The notes under the pieces: generated by a model | What the model was told of the DNA's origin: nothing | Seen by the model: the letters and a program-made list of their open reading frames with translations, nothing else | The model's database searches: none | NCBI GenBank assembly: GCA_041399085.1 | Contig: JAWKTM010000028.1 | Span: 25,126 to 89,125, forward strand | From: JAWKTM01 sp041399085 | GTDB taxonomy: Bacteria; Planctomycetota; Planctomycetia; Pirellulales; Pirellulaceae | DNA length: 64,000 bases | Direction: 5' to 3' | Made by a program: the position numbers and the translations under genes | Part shown: piece by piece, positions 1 through 8,763 of the stretch | Layout: the number at the start of each line of letters is the position of its first letter | Numbering within the stretch: position 1 is the stretch's first letter

Positions 1-361
1 GGCCCTGAGCCACTTGTTTGTCGTCGTTGGGATTGCCCAGCACGCTGTACAGCACGCCGGCCGTTATCAAAACCATCAGCGCGGCCAAACCAAACACGAT
101 CGGCAAGTGCCTGCCTTGGTTGGCCCGCTTGCGTGCCACTTTGCCGACCGATGTCTTTGCCGAAACTTCGGCTCCCGACGGTGGCGAAGCGGGCGATACC
201 GTTTTGCCCATCGGCAAAACCGGTTCGAGCGGCGGCGCGACGCCGTGGCCACCGAAAAATGAAGCGGTTGGGCCGCTGGCCGGCTTGTCCATCTGCGAAG
301 GATCGAACGCGCCATGGGATCAAAATGCCCCGGCTATGGACGAAGGGGACGGCGTTTTCAC
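1..361 (-). pseudogene. Detached C-terminal part of the J-domain-like protein with a membrane segment
   Basis: Read in the same frame as the gene ending at 362, this stretch contains a second stop (TGA near 322). It then reads SHGAFDPSQMDKPASG, a Gly/Pro-rich part, a basic patch (KVARKRANQGRH) and the hydrophobic segment LPIVFGLAALMVLITAGVLY, and runs off the left edge. A basic patch before a single membrane helix is the layout expected for the C-terminus of the upstream protein. Either two nonsense changes have cut the gene, or the sequence here holds errors. An independent gene starting at the ATG at 292 is possible but less likely. Confidence 0.5.
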
Positions 362-1351
362 CTATGTCGGTGACGGAGACGCGGAAGGTGCCGCTGGCGA
401 AGCGTAACCGATCGCCGGACCTCCCAGCGCGGGCGCGTAGGCCGTCGGCACGGCGGAGGCCATGGGAGCTTGTTGCGGCGAGGCGACTCCATACGGCGAT
501 TGCCCCCAAGCCGATACGGCTTGAGGCGCGGCTTGCTGGGGGCTCGTCACGACCGAACCACCGTTCGGCTGAGCAAACGGCGCTGGCGAAAAGCCGGGAT
601 ACATCCCGTAGTTTGCGTAAGGCGCATTCCCGTAGCCAGACATCGCACTGGGCTGGCCGATCGCGGGGGACGCCATTGGCGCCGGGTGACCGGCATATGG
701 AGCTTGAGACGGCATCGACGTTGCGTACCCAGCCATCGGAACTGGACTGGCCATCGGAGTTGAGTTGGCAGCCGGCGAATAACCGGCCATCGGCACGTTG
801 GCGTTTGGCCAAGCGTTGGCTGGTTGACCATAGGCAGTCGCCGGAGTAGCCATCGGCGAGGCGTTCCAATTCGAAGCCGGCTGACCGACATCGTGGGCCG
901 GCGCGGATGGTCCGGGCGCAATCGGGCTGGAATTGGAAGGGCTGGCCATCGGCGAGCCTGCGGTTGGCGCATGCGGCGAGTCGGTTGTCGGAGCCTGCGA
1001 ACTGGGCGAGTAGTTCGAGGCCGAGGGGGACGCGTTGTTCGTCGGAGCCATCGCCGACGGCTCGGGGCGCGTGGCCGGCGGTAGCTGCCGATCGTACTCG
1101 GCTCGGCGACCTTGGTTGGTCAAGCAACTCTTGGCTTCTCGCAACTCGTCCAGCACGCGAGCCCATTCTTGTGATTTATCCCCCGGACGCACTTGGCGAA
1201 CTCGCGACATCGCGGCATCGGCCGCTCGGCTGATCGTCTCCGGATTTTGTTCGTCCCGAGGCACGCCGATCAATTGGTAGTGGTCGGGCGCGGAAATGCT
1301 CGGGTCGATCCCTAACCATTCGTGGTAGGGATTGAAAGATGGAGACGTCAT
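362..1351 (-). CDS. J-domain-like protein with Ala/Pro/Ser-rich linker, C-terminus cut by a stop
   Basis: Residues 1-90 resemble the J-like N-terminal module common in planctomycete proteins: a WLGIDP start, an HYQLIGVP core, then AAMSRVRQVRPG and a closing AEYDRQL. There is no canonical HPD signature, so DnaK stimulation is not implied. Residues 95-329 are low complexity, rich in Ala, Pro, Ser, Gly and Met. The frame ends at a TAG at 362-364, but the same frame then continues for about 120 codons and includes a hydrophobic membrane segment (see 1-361). The start is the ATG at 1351. Function is unknown; related proteins are often membrane-anchored. The family is recognised from the N-terminal pattern only, and the position of the true end is uncertain. 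Confidence 0.6.
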   Translation of the reverse strand: MTSPSFNPYHEWLGIDPSISAPDHYQLIGVPRDEQNPETISRAADAAMSRVRQVRPGDKSQEWARVLDELREAKSCLTNQGRRAEYDRQLPPATRPEPSAMAPTNNASPSASNYSPSSQAPTTDSPHAPTAGSPMASPSNSSPIAPGPSAPAHDVGQPASNWNASPMATPATAYGQPANAWPNANVPMAGYSPAANSTPMASPVPMAGYATSMPSQAPYAGHPAPMASPAIGQPSAMSGYGNAPYANYGMYPGFSPAPFAQPNGGSVVTSPQQAAPQAVSAWGQSPYGVASPQQAPMASAVPTAYAPALGGPAIGYASPAAPSASPSPT

Positions 1352-1571
1352 GGATAGTGCCTTCTCTTGTACCTGAAACGCCGCTGATTCCGGTGCATTC
1401 AGCTATCTTAGGTGGGTCGCGTGGGGGCGACAAGCGAAACGGTTCTTGACGTTTCGTTAATTCGCCTGGGACACGTCGAGTTATTCCGAGGCGCGACGTT
1501 GGGCGTCATCGCTGGCCTCGCGCTGTGAACGGTTCGGCGGCCTGCGAAATGCGTCGCGTGAATGCTGATCG

Positions 1572-2438
1572 TTAATTTGCCGCGCCGTAGTATCGAGCCA
1601 CCTTCAGCCCCGTGCGCCGCTCGACCAATTCAGCCAACGCATCGACTTCGCCGTCACGAAGCGGCGTCACGAAACTCTCGGCCGGCCGTCGCGCGATCGT
1701 ATAGATCTGGATCAGCTTCAATTCCCCACCCGCCGCAGTCACTTCATTCAGACGGTCGCAATAGGCGTCAAGTTCCGCGGCCGTCGGCGACTCGGCGGCG
1801 ACTCGCATAAACAGCGATTGGATCACCAGTGGCCAACGGCGGGCGGCATCGCGGATGTTTTCCAAAACCCGCGAGAACGGAATCGAAGTGCGATCAATCC
1901 GGCGAAAATACTCGTCGGTACCCGCGTCGAGCTTGGCCCAAATCTCGCCGTTGTTCTCCATCAGCGTCGTCAAACCCCGCTGGACGTGCGGTCGATGAAA
2001 CATGCTGGCGTTTGTAATCAGCACCATTTTTACGTCGCCCAAACCGTGCCGACGTTTCAATTCGGCCGCCGACGCAATGATTTCATCGAAGTTTCGGTAA
2101 GTCGTCGGTTCGCCGTCGCCAGAGAACGCAATGTCGTTCAGCCGCCGCAGTGACTCGGGCGTGGCCGCGAACTTCGGCGTTTCGAAAAGCTGGCCAGAAC
2201 CGACGAGCGCAAGCATGTGGTCCAGTTCGTCGAACAACTGGTCCAGTTCCACGAATCGAGTTTCGCTGGCCGAAGTGCGATCGACCTGGCAGTACACGCA
2301 ATCGAAGTTGCAGACCTTGTCCGGGTTCAGATTCACGCCGATGGAAATCCCGCCCGAACGGCGGCTGAGCACCGGATAGACGAACCGATTCGTCTCAAAC
2401 GAACGTTCGTGATGCGTATGAAGCGGTTCGAGTGCCAT
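1572..2438 (-). CDS. Radical SAM protein (COG0731-like)
   Basis: A 288-residue radical SAM enzyme. The iron-sulfur cluster motif CNFDCVYC (C-x3-C-x2-C) lies at about residues 43-50 after an ISIGVNLNPDK lead-in. It is followed by an FSGDGEPT segment and VLITNAS, typical of the group annotated as wyosine-synthetase-like radical SAM proteins. The substrate in bacteria is not established. The ATG at 2438 gives the N-terminus MALEPLHTHHERSF; the frame is open further upstream but that part is low quality and crosses a terminator hairpin. The gene lies downstream of the small gene at 2582-2854 on the same strand, with a terminator-like hairpin between them. Confidence 0.85.
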   Translation of the reverse strand: MALEPLHTHHERSFETNRFVYPVLSRRSGGISIGVNLNPDKVCNFDCVYCQVDRTSASETRFVELDQLFDELDHMLALVGSGQLFETPKFAATPESLRRLNDIAFSGDGEPTTYRNFDEIIASAAELKRRHGLGDVKMVLITNASMFHRPHVQRGLTTLMENNGEIWAKLDAGTDEYFRRIDRTSIPFSRVLENIRDAARRWPLVIQSLFMRVAAESPTAAELDAYCDRLNEVTAAGGELKLIQIYTIARRPAESFVTPLRDGEVDALAELVERRTGLKVARYYGAAN

Positions 2439-2455
2439 CGGATTTCGGTGCCTGG

Positions 2456-2489
2456 AAAAAAAACGAGCCGCGACGGAATTCGCCGCGGC
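2456..2489 (-). terminator. Rho-independent terminator
   Basis: On the minus strand a GC-rich stem (GCCGCGGCG / CGTCGCGGC, one G-T pair) with an AATTC loop is followed by TCG and eight T. It lies just after the 90-residue gene at 2582-2854 and before the radical SAM start at 2438, so it probably separates the two transcripts. Confidence 0.75.
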
Positions 2490-2581
2490 CCGCTCTGCCC
2501 TGTGCATTGTTGCGCTCGACAGCCGAATGTCCAGTTCCGCCAAGGAGAACAGCGTCCCGGAGAACGACAATCGCCGAGAAC

Positions 2582-2854
2582 CTACTCGCCCAGCTTTCGC
2601 AAGTCCGAGAACTCGTCGAGTGTCACGGTCGTCAGTTCGCCGCTGTCTCGCCGCAGCACGATCACGTCGCTGAACACCTTGTCGTCGAAATTCCGGTTGA
2701 AGTGCAACGCGTGCCGACGCCGCTCGGTTCGCACGACCGTGCCAACCGTGGTGGTGTTCCAACTGCGGAACCCCACCTTCACTTCGTGCTGCAATTCGAC
2801 GCGATCGCCTGGTTTTAGCTGCGAGAAGACTTCGAGCGTTTGCGGATATGCCAT
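2582..2854 (-). CDS. Conserved small hypothetical protein
   Basis: A 90-residue soluble protein starting MAYPQTLEVF. It has alternating beta-type segments (GDRVELQHEVKVG, GTVVRTERRRH, KVFSDVIVLRRD) and an acidic C-terminus, as in small beta-barrel proteins. No catalytic motif, signal peptide or membrane segment is visible. The ATG at 2854 is preferred because the upstream extension is compositionally poor. It has its own terminator at 2456-2489. I do not recognise a named family. Confidence 0.6.
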   Translation of the reverse strand: MAYPQTLEVFSQLKPGDRVELQHEVKVGFRSWNTTTVGTVVRTERRRHALHFNRNFDDKVFSDVIVLRRDSGELTTVTLDEFSDLRKLGE

Positions 2855-3087
2855 GTTAAATGCTTTGGGTCGGGATAAAGGTGTGCTACCATGGGGCGGT
2901 GCCAAATCGAGCGATTCGGCAATTCGCAGTTTTTTTGAGTTAGTGGAGCAATGCCATCAATAGGTGAGATCGACCTGATCGGCTGGCTGTCTTTGATTTC
3001 TCGGACTCTGCGACTCGTGAGGCAACTGCGTTCAGCGATTCCACCCTGGGTGGTCTCGCGGCTGATTCTAAAACGGAGACCCGAACG

Positions 3088-3507
3088 ATGCTATATCCAG
3101 GCGGACCTTCACGCGACATAGCGGATCGCGGCGAAAAGATTTATCAGACGCTGCGCGAGGAATTGGAAGAAGAACACTGGGGCTTGTATGTCGTCATTGA
3201 CGTGAAGTCCGGTTGCTTCGAGGTCGCTCGGAGCGAGATTCAGGCGACGTTGCGAATGCTCCGCCGTTGTGGGAATGGAGTGATGTACGCTCGGCAGATT
3301 GGCGCCTCGGCGGGACTGAGTTCGATCAGCCGCGCAATGACCGGACCGGGCGCCGTAAATGCCGCTCACTCGCGTCCCCCGAAGATCATCGAGCGAAGCG
3401 AGGAATCGCCGGCTGACCATCCAGCGACTTCAAACGGAACGCAATCGAACGGAAAGCGTTCGGACTCGGCAGCGGCCAAGCCCGAGTCGACTAGCGCCGA
3501 AGAGTGA
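3088..3507 (+). CDS. Hypothetical protein with a short conserved N-terminal domain
   Basis: 139 residues. Residues 10-70 carry the pattern GEKIYQTLREELEEEHWGLY followed by VVIDVKSGCFEVARS, which resembles small bacterial proteins with a consensus like 'RGEEIYE-LRP-LE-EH-G-FVAIDVESGDYF' that are often coded beside aspartyl-protease-like genes. The C-terminal half (from about residue 85) is Ser/Pro/Glu-rich and probably disordered. Start ATG 3088. It is convergent with ilvC, and the terminator at 3549-3579 serves ilvC. Role unknown. Confidence 0.55.
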   Translation: MLYPGGPSRDIADRGEKIYQTLREELEEEHWGLYVVIDVKSGCFEVARSEIQATLRMLRRCGNGVMYARQIGASAGLSSISRAMTGPGAVNAAHSRPPKIIERSEESPADHPATSNGTQSNGKRSDSAAAKPESTSAEE

Positions 3508-3548
3508 GCGACGACGCGTAACGCGCTACGATCCTAAGCGGCTGCACG

Positions 3549-3579
3549 AAAAAACGGATGACGCGGTCGCCATCCGTTT
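3549..3579 (-). terminator. Rho-independent terminator after ilvC
   Basis: On the minus strand an 8-bp perfect stem (AACGGATG / CATCCGTT) is followed directly by a run of T. It lies about 50 bases past the ilvC stop. Confidence 0.85.
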
Positions 3580-3627
3580 CCGTTGTTTCAATTGGCATCT
3601 AGCCGGCGGCACTTAACCGCGATCCGC

Positions 3628-4632
3628 CTACACTTCCTTGGCGTTGATCCAGGACATCAGGCTCCGCAGTCGACGGCCGACTTGCTCGATCAACAGACCG
3701 CGATCGCGGCGACGCGTGGCCTTGAATGCCGGAGCGCCCGCCCGGTTCTCCAGGATCCATTCCCGCGCGAACTTGCCGGTTTGAATCTCTTCCAGAATCT
3801 TCTTCATTTCGGCTCGCGTTTCGGCCGTGATGATCCGTGGGCCACGCGTGTAATCGCCGAACTCGGCCGTGTTCGAGACACTGTAACGCATGTAGCTCAA
3901 ACCGCCTTGATAGAACAAGTCGACGATCAGCTTCAGCTCGTGCAAACACTCGAAGTAAGCCATCTCCGGCTGATAACCGGCCTCGACCAACGTGTCGAAC
4001 GCTGCCTTCACCAGTTCGCTAACGCCGCCGCACAACACAACCTGTTCGCCGAACAAATCGGTCTCGGTCTCTTCGGCAAACGTCGTTTCGATCACGCCGC
4101 CGCGAGTGCCCCCGATTCCCTTGGCATACGCCAAACCGAGCTTTTTCGTCTCCTCGCTGGCGCCATCACCGACGGCGATCAAACACGGAACCCCGCCGCC
4201 CTTCTCGAACTCGCTTCGCACCAAGTGACCCGGACCCTTGGGAGCGACCAACAGCGTGTCGACACCCTTCGGCGGTTCGACTTGGCCGAAATGAATATTG
4301 AAGCCGTGCGAGCACATCAGCACGTTGCCCGGCTTCAAATGATCGCGAATCTCGCCGCGATAAATGTCGCCCTGCACTTCGTCGGGCAGCAGGATATTGA
4401 CGATATCCGCCTTCGATACCGCTTCGGCGATCGGCAGCGGCTCGAACTTGTGGCTGACCGCCAAGTCATAGTTGGCTCCGCCTGGTCGCTGGCCCACGAT
4501 CACGTTGCAGCCGCTGTCTCGCAGGTTCTGAGCCTGAGCGTGGCCTTGCGAGCCGTAGCCCAATATGGCGATCGTCTTGTTCTTCAATAGCGACAGGTCA
4601 GCGTCGTTGTCGTAATAAATCGTGGCTGGCAT
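3628..4632 (-). CDS. ilvC: Ketol-acid reductoisomerase (NADP+)
   Basis: 334 residues, the normal length of class I enzymes. It catalyses the Mg-dependent isomerisation and NAD(P)H reduction of acetolactate or acetohydroxybutyrate in valine, leucine and isoleucine synthesis. The Rossmann motif GYGSQGHAQAQNLRDSG is at residues 26-42, the cofactor-specificity loop (VGQRPGG) follows, and the metal-binding segments DLFGEQVVLCGG and the ECLHELKLIVDL helix are present. It is downstream of the acetolactate synthase small subunit gene, about 100 bases away on the same strand, so the two probably form an ilv transcript ended by the hairpin at 3549-3579. Confidence 0.97.
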   Translation of the reverse strand: MPATIYYDNDADLSLLKNKTIAILGYGSQGHAQAQNLRDSGCNVIVGQRPGGANYDLAVSHKFEPLPIAEAVSKADIVNILLPDEVQGDIYRGEIRDHLKPGNVLMCSHGFNIHFGQVEPPKGVDTLLVAPKGPGHLVRSEFEKGGGVPCLIAVGDGASEETKKLGLAYAKGIGGTRGGVIETTFAEETETDLFGEQVVLCGGVSELVKAAFDTLVEAGYQPEMAYFECLHELKLIVDLFYQGGLSYMRYSVSNTAEFGDYTRGPRIITAETRAEMKKILEEIQTGKFAREWILENRAGAPAFKATRRRDRGLLIEQVGRRLRSLMSWINAKEV

Positions 4633-4730
4633 GGCGAAACTCGTACCTCTGAATGTTGAGACGGGTGGAGAAACGACGGAACCGAGTCCCGCACGGGGAG
4701 CATGTTCCGGGAAAAGCCGAGCGGCGGAAG

Positions 4731-5255
4731 CTAATCGCTACTTTCCTCGTCCGATTCGCCGCGTGCCGACGAGCCCGAACCGCCTCGCACCATCGCGATG
4801 CGGCCGGTCCGAACCAATTCGGTAATTCCGTAAGGTCGCATCCGTTCGATGAACGCTTCGATTTTGCTCTCGCGGCCCGAAATCTCGATCATGATCTCTT
4901 CGGCGCCAACGTCGACGATTTTGCCGCGAAAGATATCAACCAGCTCGCGGATCTCGGTCCGAACACCGCCCGCCGGAGCCTTTACCTTGAGCAGCATCAA
5001 GTCGCGTTCGACATAGTCTTGCGAACTGATGTCGACCACGCGCACAACCGTGACGATCTTCTCAAGCTGCTTGCGAACCTGTTCGAGCACCCGGTCGTCG
5101 CCCACGACGACAAACGTCATCCGCGATAAGTTGGGGTCTTCGGTCTCGCCGACGGCTAACGAATCAATGTTATAGCCGCGCGAGGCGAGCATCCCGGAGA
5201 TGTGCGCGAGCACGCCGGGAACGTTCTGAACAACAGCGGAAAGTAAGTGGCGCAT
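4731..5255 (-). CDS. ilvN: Acetolactate synthase small (regulatory) subunit
   Basis: 174 residues with an N-terminal ACT domain (MRHLLSAVVQNVPGVLAHIS, then GMLASRGYNIDSLAVGET) that binds valine in this family, and a C-terminal domain (LMLLKVKAP, DVGAEEIMIEISG). It activates and feedback-regulates the catalytic subunit, which is not in this window. The ATG at 5255 gives the usual start; the upstream extension is not conserved-looking. It probably shares a transcript with ilvC. The symbols ilvN and ilvH are both used for this family. Confidence 0.92.
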   Translation of the reverse strand: MRHLLSAVVQNVPGVLAHISGMLASRGYNIDSLAVGETEDPNLSRMTFVVVGDDRVLEQVRKQLEKIVTVVRVVDISSQDYVERDLMLLKVKAPAGGVRTEIRELVDIFRGKIVDVGAEEIMIEISGRESKIEAFIERMRPYGITELVRTGRIAMVRGGSGSSARGESDEESSD

Positions 5256-5416
5256 GACAATTTCGGGCGGTTTTGGCAAAACGAAGTTCCGATAATAGAC
5301 AGGCTTTTCCGCATTGCCAAGGGGCTTCGGCAACGTCGCCACGGATGGGCTGCGACAGCCGAAATCCGATGCTACGGGCTTCCGAGTGTTCGAGTCCTTC
5401 GGATTCCATTCCACGG

Positions 5417-6763
5417 TTACTGTGACGCGGAGGAGGACTTTCGGGAGCGGCGCACCGAGGCGGCGACTCGTCCGTATCGCTCGCGAACGACTTTCAAATC
5501 CTCTTCCTCGGTGATGTTGGCCTCGATCGCTCGCAATGTCATGTCGGCGTGGCGCAAGATGGCCGAGCGGTCTTCGGCGCGGATGGCGCGCTGCATGACG
5601 TTGGCCAAAATCTCCAACAACCGAATCATCACCGCCGGGCTGCCGCCGCCGTATTGCCGAATTTGATTAAACGCAGCATCCAAGACATCCGGAAACGTGA
5701 AGTTCGGAGCGATCACTCGGAGCCGCCCGTCGTCGTCGCAACGCAGCGGCCGCGGCGGTCGGCGCTCGGCCAGTCGTCCCATCGCCGCTCCCAAACGATC
5801 AATACAGCTAATCGCCGTATGCGGATCGTTGATCCCGGCCGACAAGGCGCGCACGGCGACTTCCACCAATTCGCCAATCGCGCACTCCACATCCTGCCGC
5901 GGCGTGCGGCGTCGCCCGACAATCACGCATTCGTTCAACTGCCGTTCCACGTCGCCCAGCTCGTTGTCCGAAACATTCCACACTTCGGCCAGTGGTCCCT
6001 CGCGGCTGACGAAGTGTCCCGGCCGCTTCCGCAATTGAATGACCAAGTCGCGAGACGTCGCCAAATGCATCAGGCCCACGGCATCGATGGCTTGGATGTA
6101 GCCCTCGCGATCGCAACAGGCCATGTGGAACACTTCGCCCAGTTGCCGTTGCTGTTCCGCGGCTCGCGTCTCGTCCAATTCGTCGTCGTCCGCCGGCTGG
6201 CCGATATGTTGGGGAAACAATCGGTCGATCGAATGGTCCAGATCTCGGGCGACCGCCACGATCACATGCGGAGCTTGGATCGCCAACGCCACATGATGGA
6301 TGTAGTAAATCAGCACCGACATGCTGAACAACGTCAATAACACGGCCACGGCGACGGAAATCAGCGGCGGCCCTATCTCCTCATGCTCCTCGACGATTCG
6401 CAGGATCATCAGGCAATACAAGCCTGTCGACAGAAAAGCTCCCATGCTGAATTGCGTGATGAAGTCGTCCATGAACGTCCGCAGCAGCCGGGGGCCGAAC
6501 TGCTGGGAAGTCAGCGACAGCGTTACGACGGTGATGGAAAACACCGTGCCGGTCACGGTCATCATCGCGCCGGCGATGGCCGACAACGTTGATCGAGCGG
6601 CCAAGGTGGTCGTGTCGATCCAGGTCAGATAGCGATCGTCGACTCGCTCATCAACGACCGGCAAAGCAAACGAAGCCGCGACCGCGACGATTCCCATCAC
6701 GGCTGGGACAAACCAAAAACTGGTTCGCAATCGATCCCACAGATTGATCAGATAAGCGTTCAA
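5417..6763 (-). CDS. DUF2254 family membrane protein
   Basis: About 448 residues. Four hydrophobic segments occupy the first 165 residues (FVPAVMGIVAVAASFAL; TLSAIAGAMMTVTGTVFSIT; MGAFLSTGLYCLMIL; PLISVAVAVLLTLFSMSVLI). A large cytoplasmic part follows, with the family signatures HVIVAVARDLDHSIDRL and RALSAGINDPHTAISCIDRL. The function of DUF2254 proteins is not known. The best start is a TTG at 6763; the next internal ATG would remove part of the first membrane segment. It has no close operon partner. Confidence 0.85.
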   Translation of the reverse strand: MNAYLINLWDRLRTSFWFVPAVMGIVAVAASFALPVVDERVDDRYLTWIDTTTLAARSTLSAIAGAMMTVTGTVFSITVVTLSLTSQQFGPRLLRTFMDDFITQFSMGAFLSTGLYCLMILRIVEEHEEIGPPLISVAVAVLLTLFSMSVLIYYIHHVALAIQAPHVIVAVARDLDHSIDRLFPQHIGQPADDDELDETRAAEQQRQLGEVFHMACCDREGYIQAIDAVGLMHLATSRDLVIQLRKRPGHFVSREGPLAEVWNVSDNELGDVERQLNECVIVGRRRTPRQDVECAIGELVEVAVRALSAGINDPHTAISCIDRLGAAMGRLAERRPPRPLRCDDDGRLRVIAPNFTFPDVLDAAFNQIRQYGGGSPAVMIRLLEILANVMQRAIRAEDRSAILRHADMTLRAIEANITEEEDLKVVRERYGRVAASVRRSRKSSSASQ

Positions 6764-6823
6764 CAGTCGGATCGCTGAAGCGGACGAGAATTGGCCAAGT
6801 GTCGTATCGTCGCGGGATGTCGG

Positions 6824-8017
6824 CTAAGCCACCAGCGACGGGCTGGGGCTGCCCTCATCGTCGTCCTCGTTGTTCGATTCCGGCACGTGCGGCGCCGCTT
6901 CGGCCCGCGCCAGTTCGCGGCGTCGATCGTACCACTCGTCCGCGCCGGGCCGCCCCGACGCAATCGCCATTCGAATGTTCTTCGCCAGATCGCTCACCGC
7001 CGCGAAAAACGACGGATAGGTAATTTCGCGATATGGCGAATCGGCTGGCAAATGTTGCATCAATCGGCGATGAGCGCGCCCCAAATTGTGATACGGAATC
7101 GACGGAAACAAGTGATGCAGCGCATGGTAACGCAGACCCAGCGGAAACACCAATTCCGTGGTCAGCCAGTTGCCTTCGATGTTCACGCTGTCGCTCAACT
7201 GATCCGCATGGGTCATCGGTTCGCCGTGGCTCATGTAACGATGAGCCACCAACGTTCGCAAATGATTCATGCCCAGCGTGAACATCGCCAGCAAATACAT
7301 CTGCGGCAAGCGAGTCCAGTGCGTCGCACCGATGGCGACCAGCGTGAACATTAGCGCCACTCGCAGGAAACAGAGCCCGTCGATCACGGCCCAAGCTTTC
7401 AGCGGCGCGTTTTCCGGGATTTCTCGCCGATGTCCGAAATTGATGACGAACGACGAAGCCCGCTCCAGCACCCATCGCCGCAGCTTCGGATGCAAAAACG
7501 AAATCGGCGTGAGAATCAGAAACCGAAACACGACGAAGCCCGGCAGCAACAATATCTGCAACAGGAAGCCCAACAAGTTTCGCCAACGCCCAACGCCCAA
7601 CGGCAGATACTCGCCATCATTCGCGGTGCCATAGTGATGCGTATTGTGATGCACCAAATGGCTCTCGTACAGAAACGACGGGATCAGCATCACGACGCCG
7701 GCCGCCATGTTCCACACAAAGCGAAACGCGCGCATCTCGCCGCGGCGAAAATGCACGATCTCGTGCATATAGGTCGCGGCTCGGTACAACGCGCATCCGC
7801 CCAGAAAGAAACAGAGCACGCGCAGAGCCAACGCCCCGTCGGCTCCCGCCAAACGCTCGGCGACGTTTTTGTCCAAGTAGATCGACGCCAAACCGTAGCC
7901 GATCGTCAGCGAAGCCAGCAGATCGAACCAGTAGATGAAGTGATTGGGCGTCAGCAGATCGGCCACTAACTTGCGGCCTTCGCGGAGCGTCATGCGATTG
8001 GCTTCGGCTCGGGACAT
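6824..8017 (-). CDS. Fatty acid desaturase family protein
   Basis: 397 residues with the three histidine boxes of membrane di-iron desaturases: HEIVH near residue 86, HLVHHNTHH near 122 and HALHH near 300. Hydrophobic segments lie around them. It should insert a double bond into, or hydroxylate, an acyl chain or lipid in the membrane. The C-terminus is acidic and Ser/Pro-rich. The start is the ATG at 8017 (MSRAEANRM); an in-frame TTG lies two codons earlier. Substrate cannot be told from sequence. Confidence 0.88.
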   Translation of the reverse strand: MSRAEANRMTLREGRKLVADLLTPNHFIYWFDLLASLTIGYGLASIYLDKNVAERLAGADGALALRVLCFFLGGCALYRAATYMHEIVHFRRGEMRAFRFVWNMAAGVVMLIPSFLYESHLVHHNTHHYGTANDGEYLPLGVGRWRNLLGFLLQILLLPGFVVFRFLILTPISFLHPKLRRWVLERASSFVINFGHRREIPENAPLKAWAVIDGLCFLRVALMFTLVAIGATHWTRLPQMYLLAMFTLGMNHLRTLVAHRYMSHGEPMTHADQLSDSVNIEGNWLTTELVFPLGLRYHALHHLFPSIPYHNLGRAHRRLMQHLPADSPYREITYPSFFAAVSDLAKNIRMAIASGRPGADEWYDRRRELARAEAAPHVPESNNEDDDEGSPSPSLVA

Positions 8018-8290
8018 CGGCAACTCGCGTTCGGGCAGGATAGATAAGGCGGGTGGATTCTAGACTATGCAAACGACGAACGAGGCGACCACCCCCAAGC
8101 GATAGAATCGGCACGGAGGTTCCACATTCGTTGAGAAAATGACGCGAAGCGACGAATCCGCCCGATTCAAGCCGGCAACCTAATTGCGAGTCGACTGACC
8201 GACGCGACGAACTGTGCTTTGCCGCGGCAAAACAGTCGCTACGGCACTCAACCGCTGCGGCAAACGGCCACGTCGGCCGACATGCAGACG

Positions 8291-8506
8291 CTATTCCGAA
8301 ATCGCTCGATCAACCGCATCGAAACCGCAATCGCGGTGCGTTCCGTCGCAAAACGGACGATTTCCGGTTTGGCCACAGCGACAGAGTGCAACGCCGGGCT
8401 TGTTCGATGGAATCGGAAACTCGCGGCCGTCGGCGTCGATAATCCGCACCGGCCCGGTCACCACCAGCGGACCGTGATCGCGTAGTCGAATCGTGACTTC
8501 GGACAT
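8291..8506 (-). CDS. CDGSH-type iron-sulfur protein
   Basis: A 71-residue protein containing the full [2Fe-2S] binding motif CRCGQTGNRPFCDGTH (three Cys and one His). A short beta-rich N-terminus (SEVTIRLRDHGPLVVTGPV) precedes it, as in bacterial stand-alone CDGSH proteins thought to act in electron transfer or cluster handling. Two adjacent ATGs compete. The one at 8506 lies six bases after an AGGAG sequence and is preferred over 8509. Confidence 0.9.
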   Translation of the reverse strand: MSEVTIRLRDHGPLVVTGPVRIIDADGREFPIPSNKPGVALCRCGQTGNRPFCDGTHRDCGFDAVDRAISE

Positions 8507-8763
8507 CATTGGCTCCTGACTCGAAGAAGCTTCATAACGCAATATTTTGGCGTCTGCATTGTACTTTCAACACACGTTCGTCCATGCTCGCCACGGACAA
8601 TTGAAACGATCCGATCGGCGGTTAGGTATAATGCGGCACGTTGGATTTTGAGATACATGTTGGACTTTGAGATATCGGTCGCGAGTTCTCGGCCGTTCCC
8701 CGCTCTAGTCAGCACTCGCCTCGCATCTGCCCGGCACTCGTCCTTGCTTCTGGAGAAACGACG

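Noticed and set aside
3583..4590. Long open frame antisense to ilvC
   Set aside because: No family features; a common by-product of GC-rich codon use opposite a strongly conserved gene.
4633..4730. Riboswitch or leader peptide controlling ilvC
   Set aside because: Only about 100 bases are available and no hairpin set or Leu/Val/Ile-rich short frame was seen.
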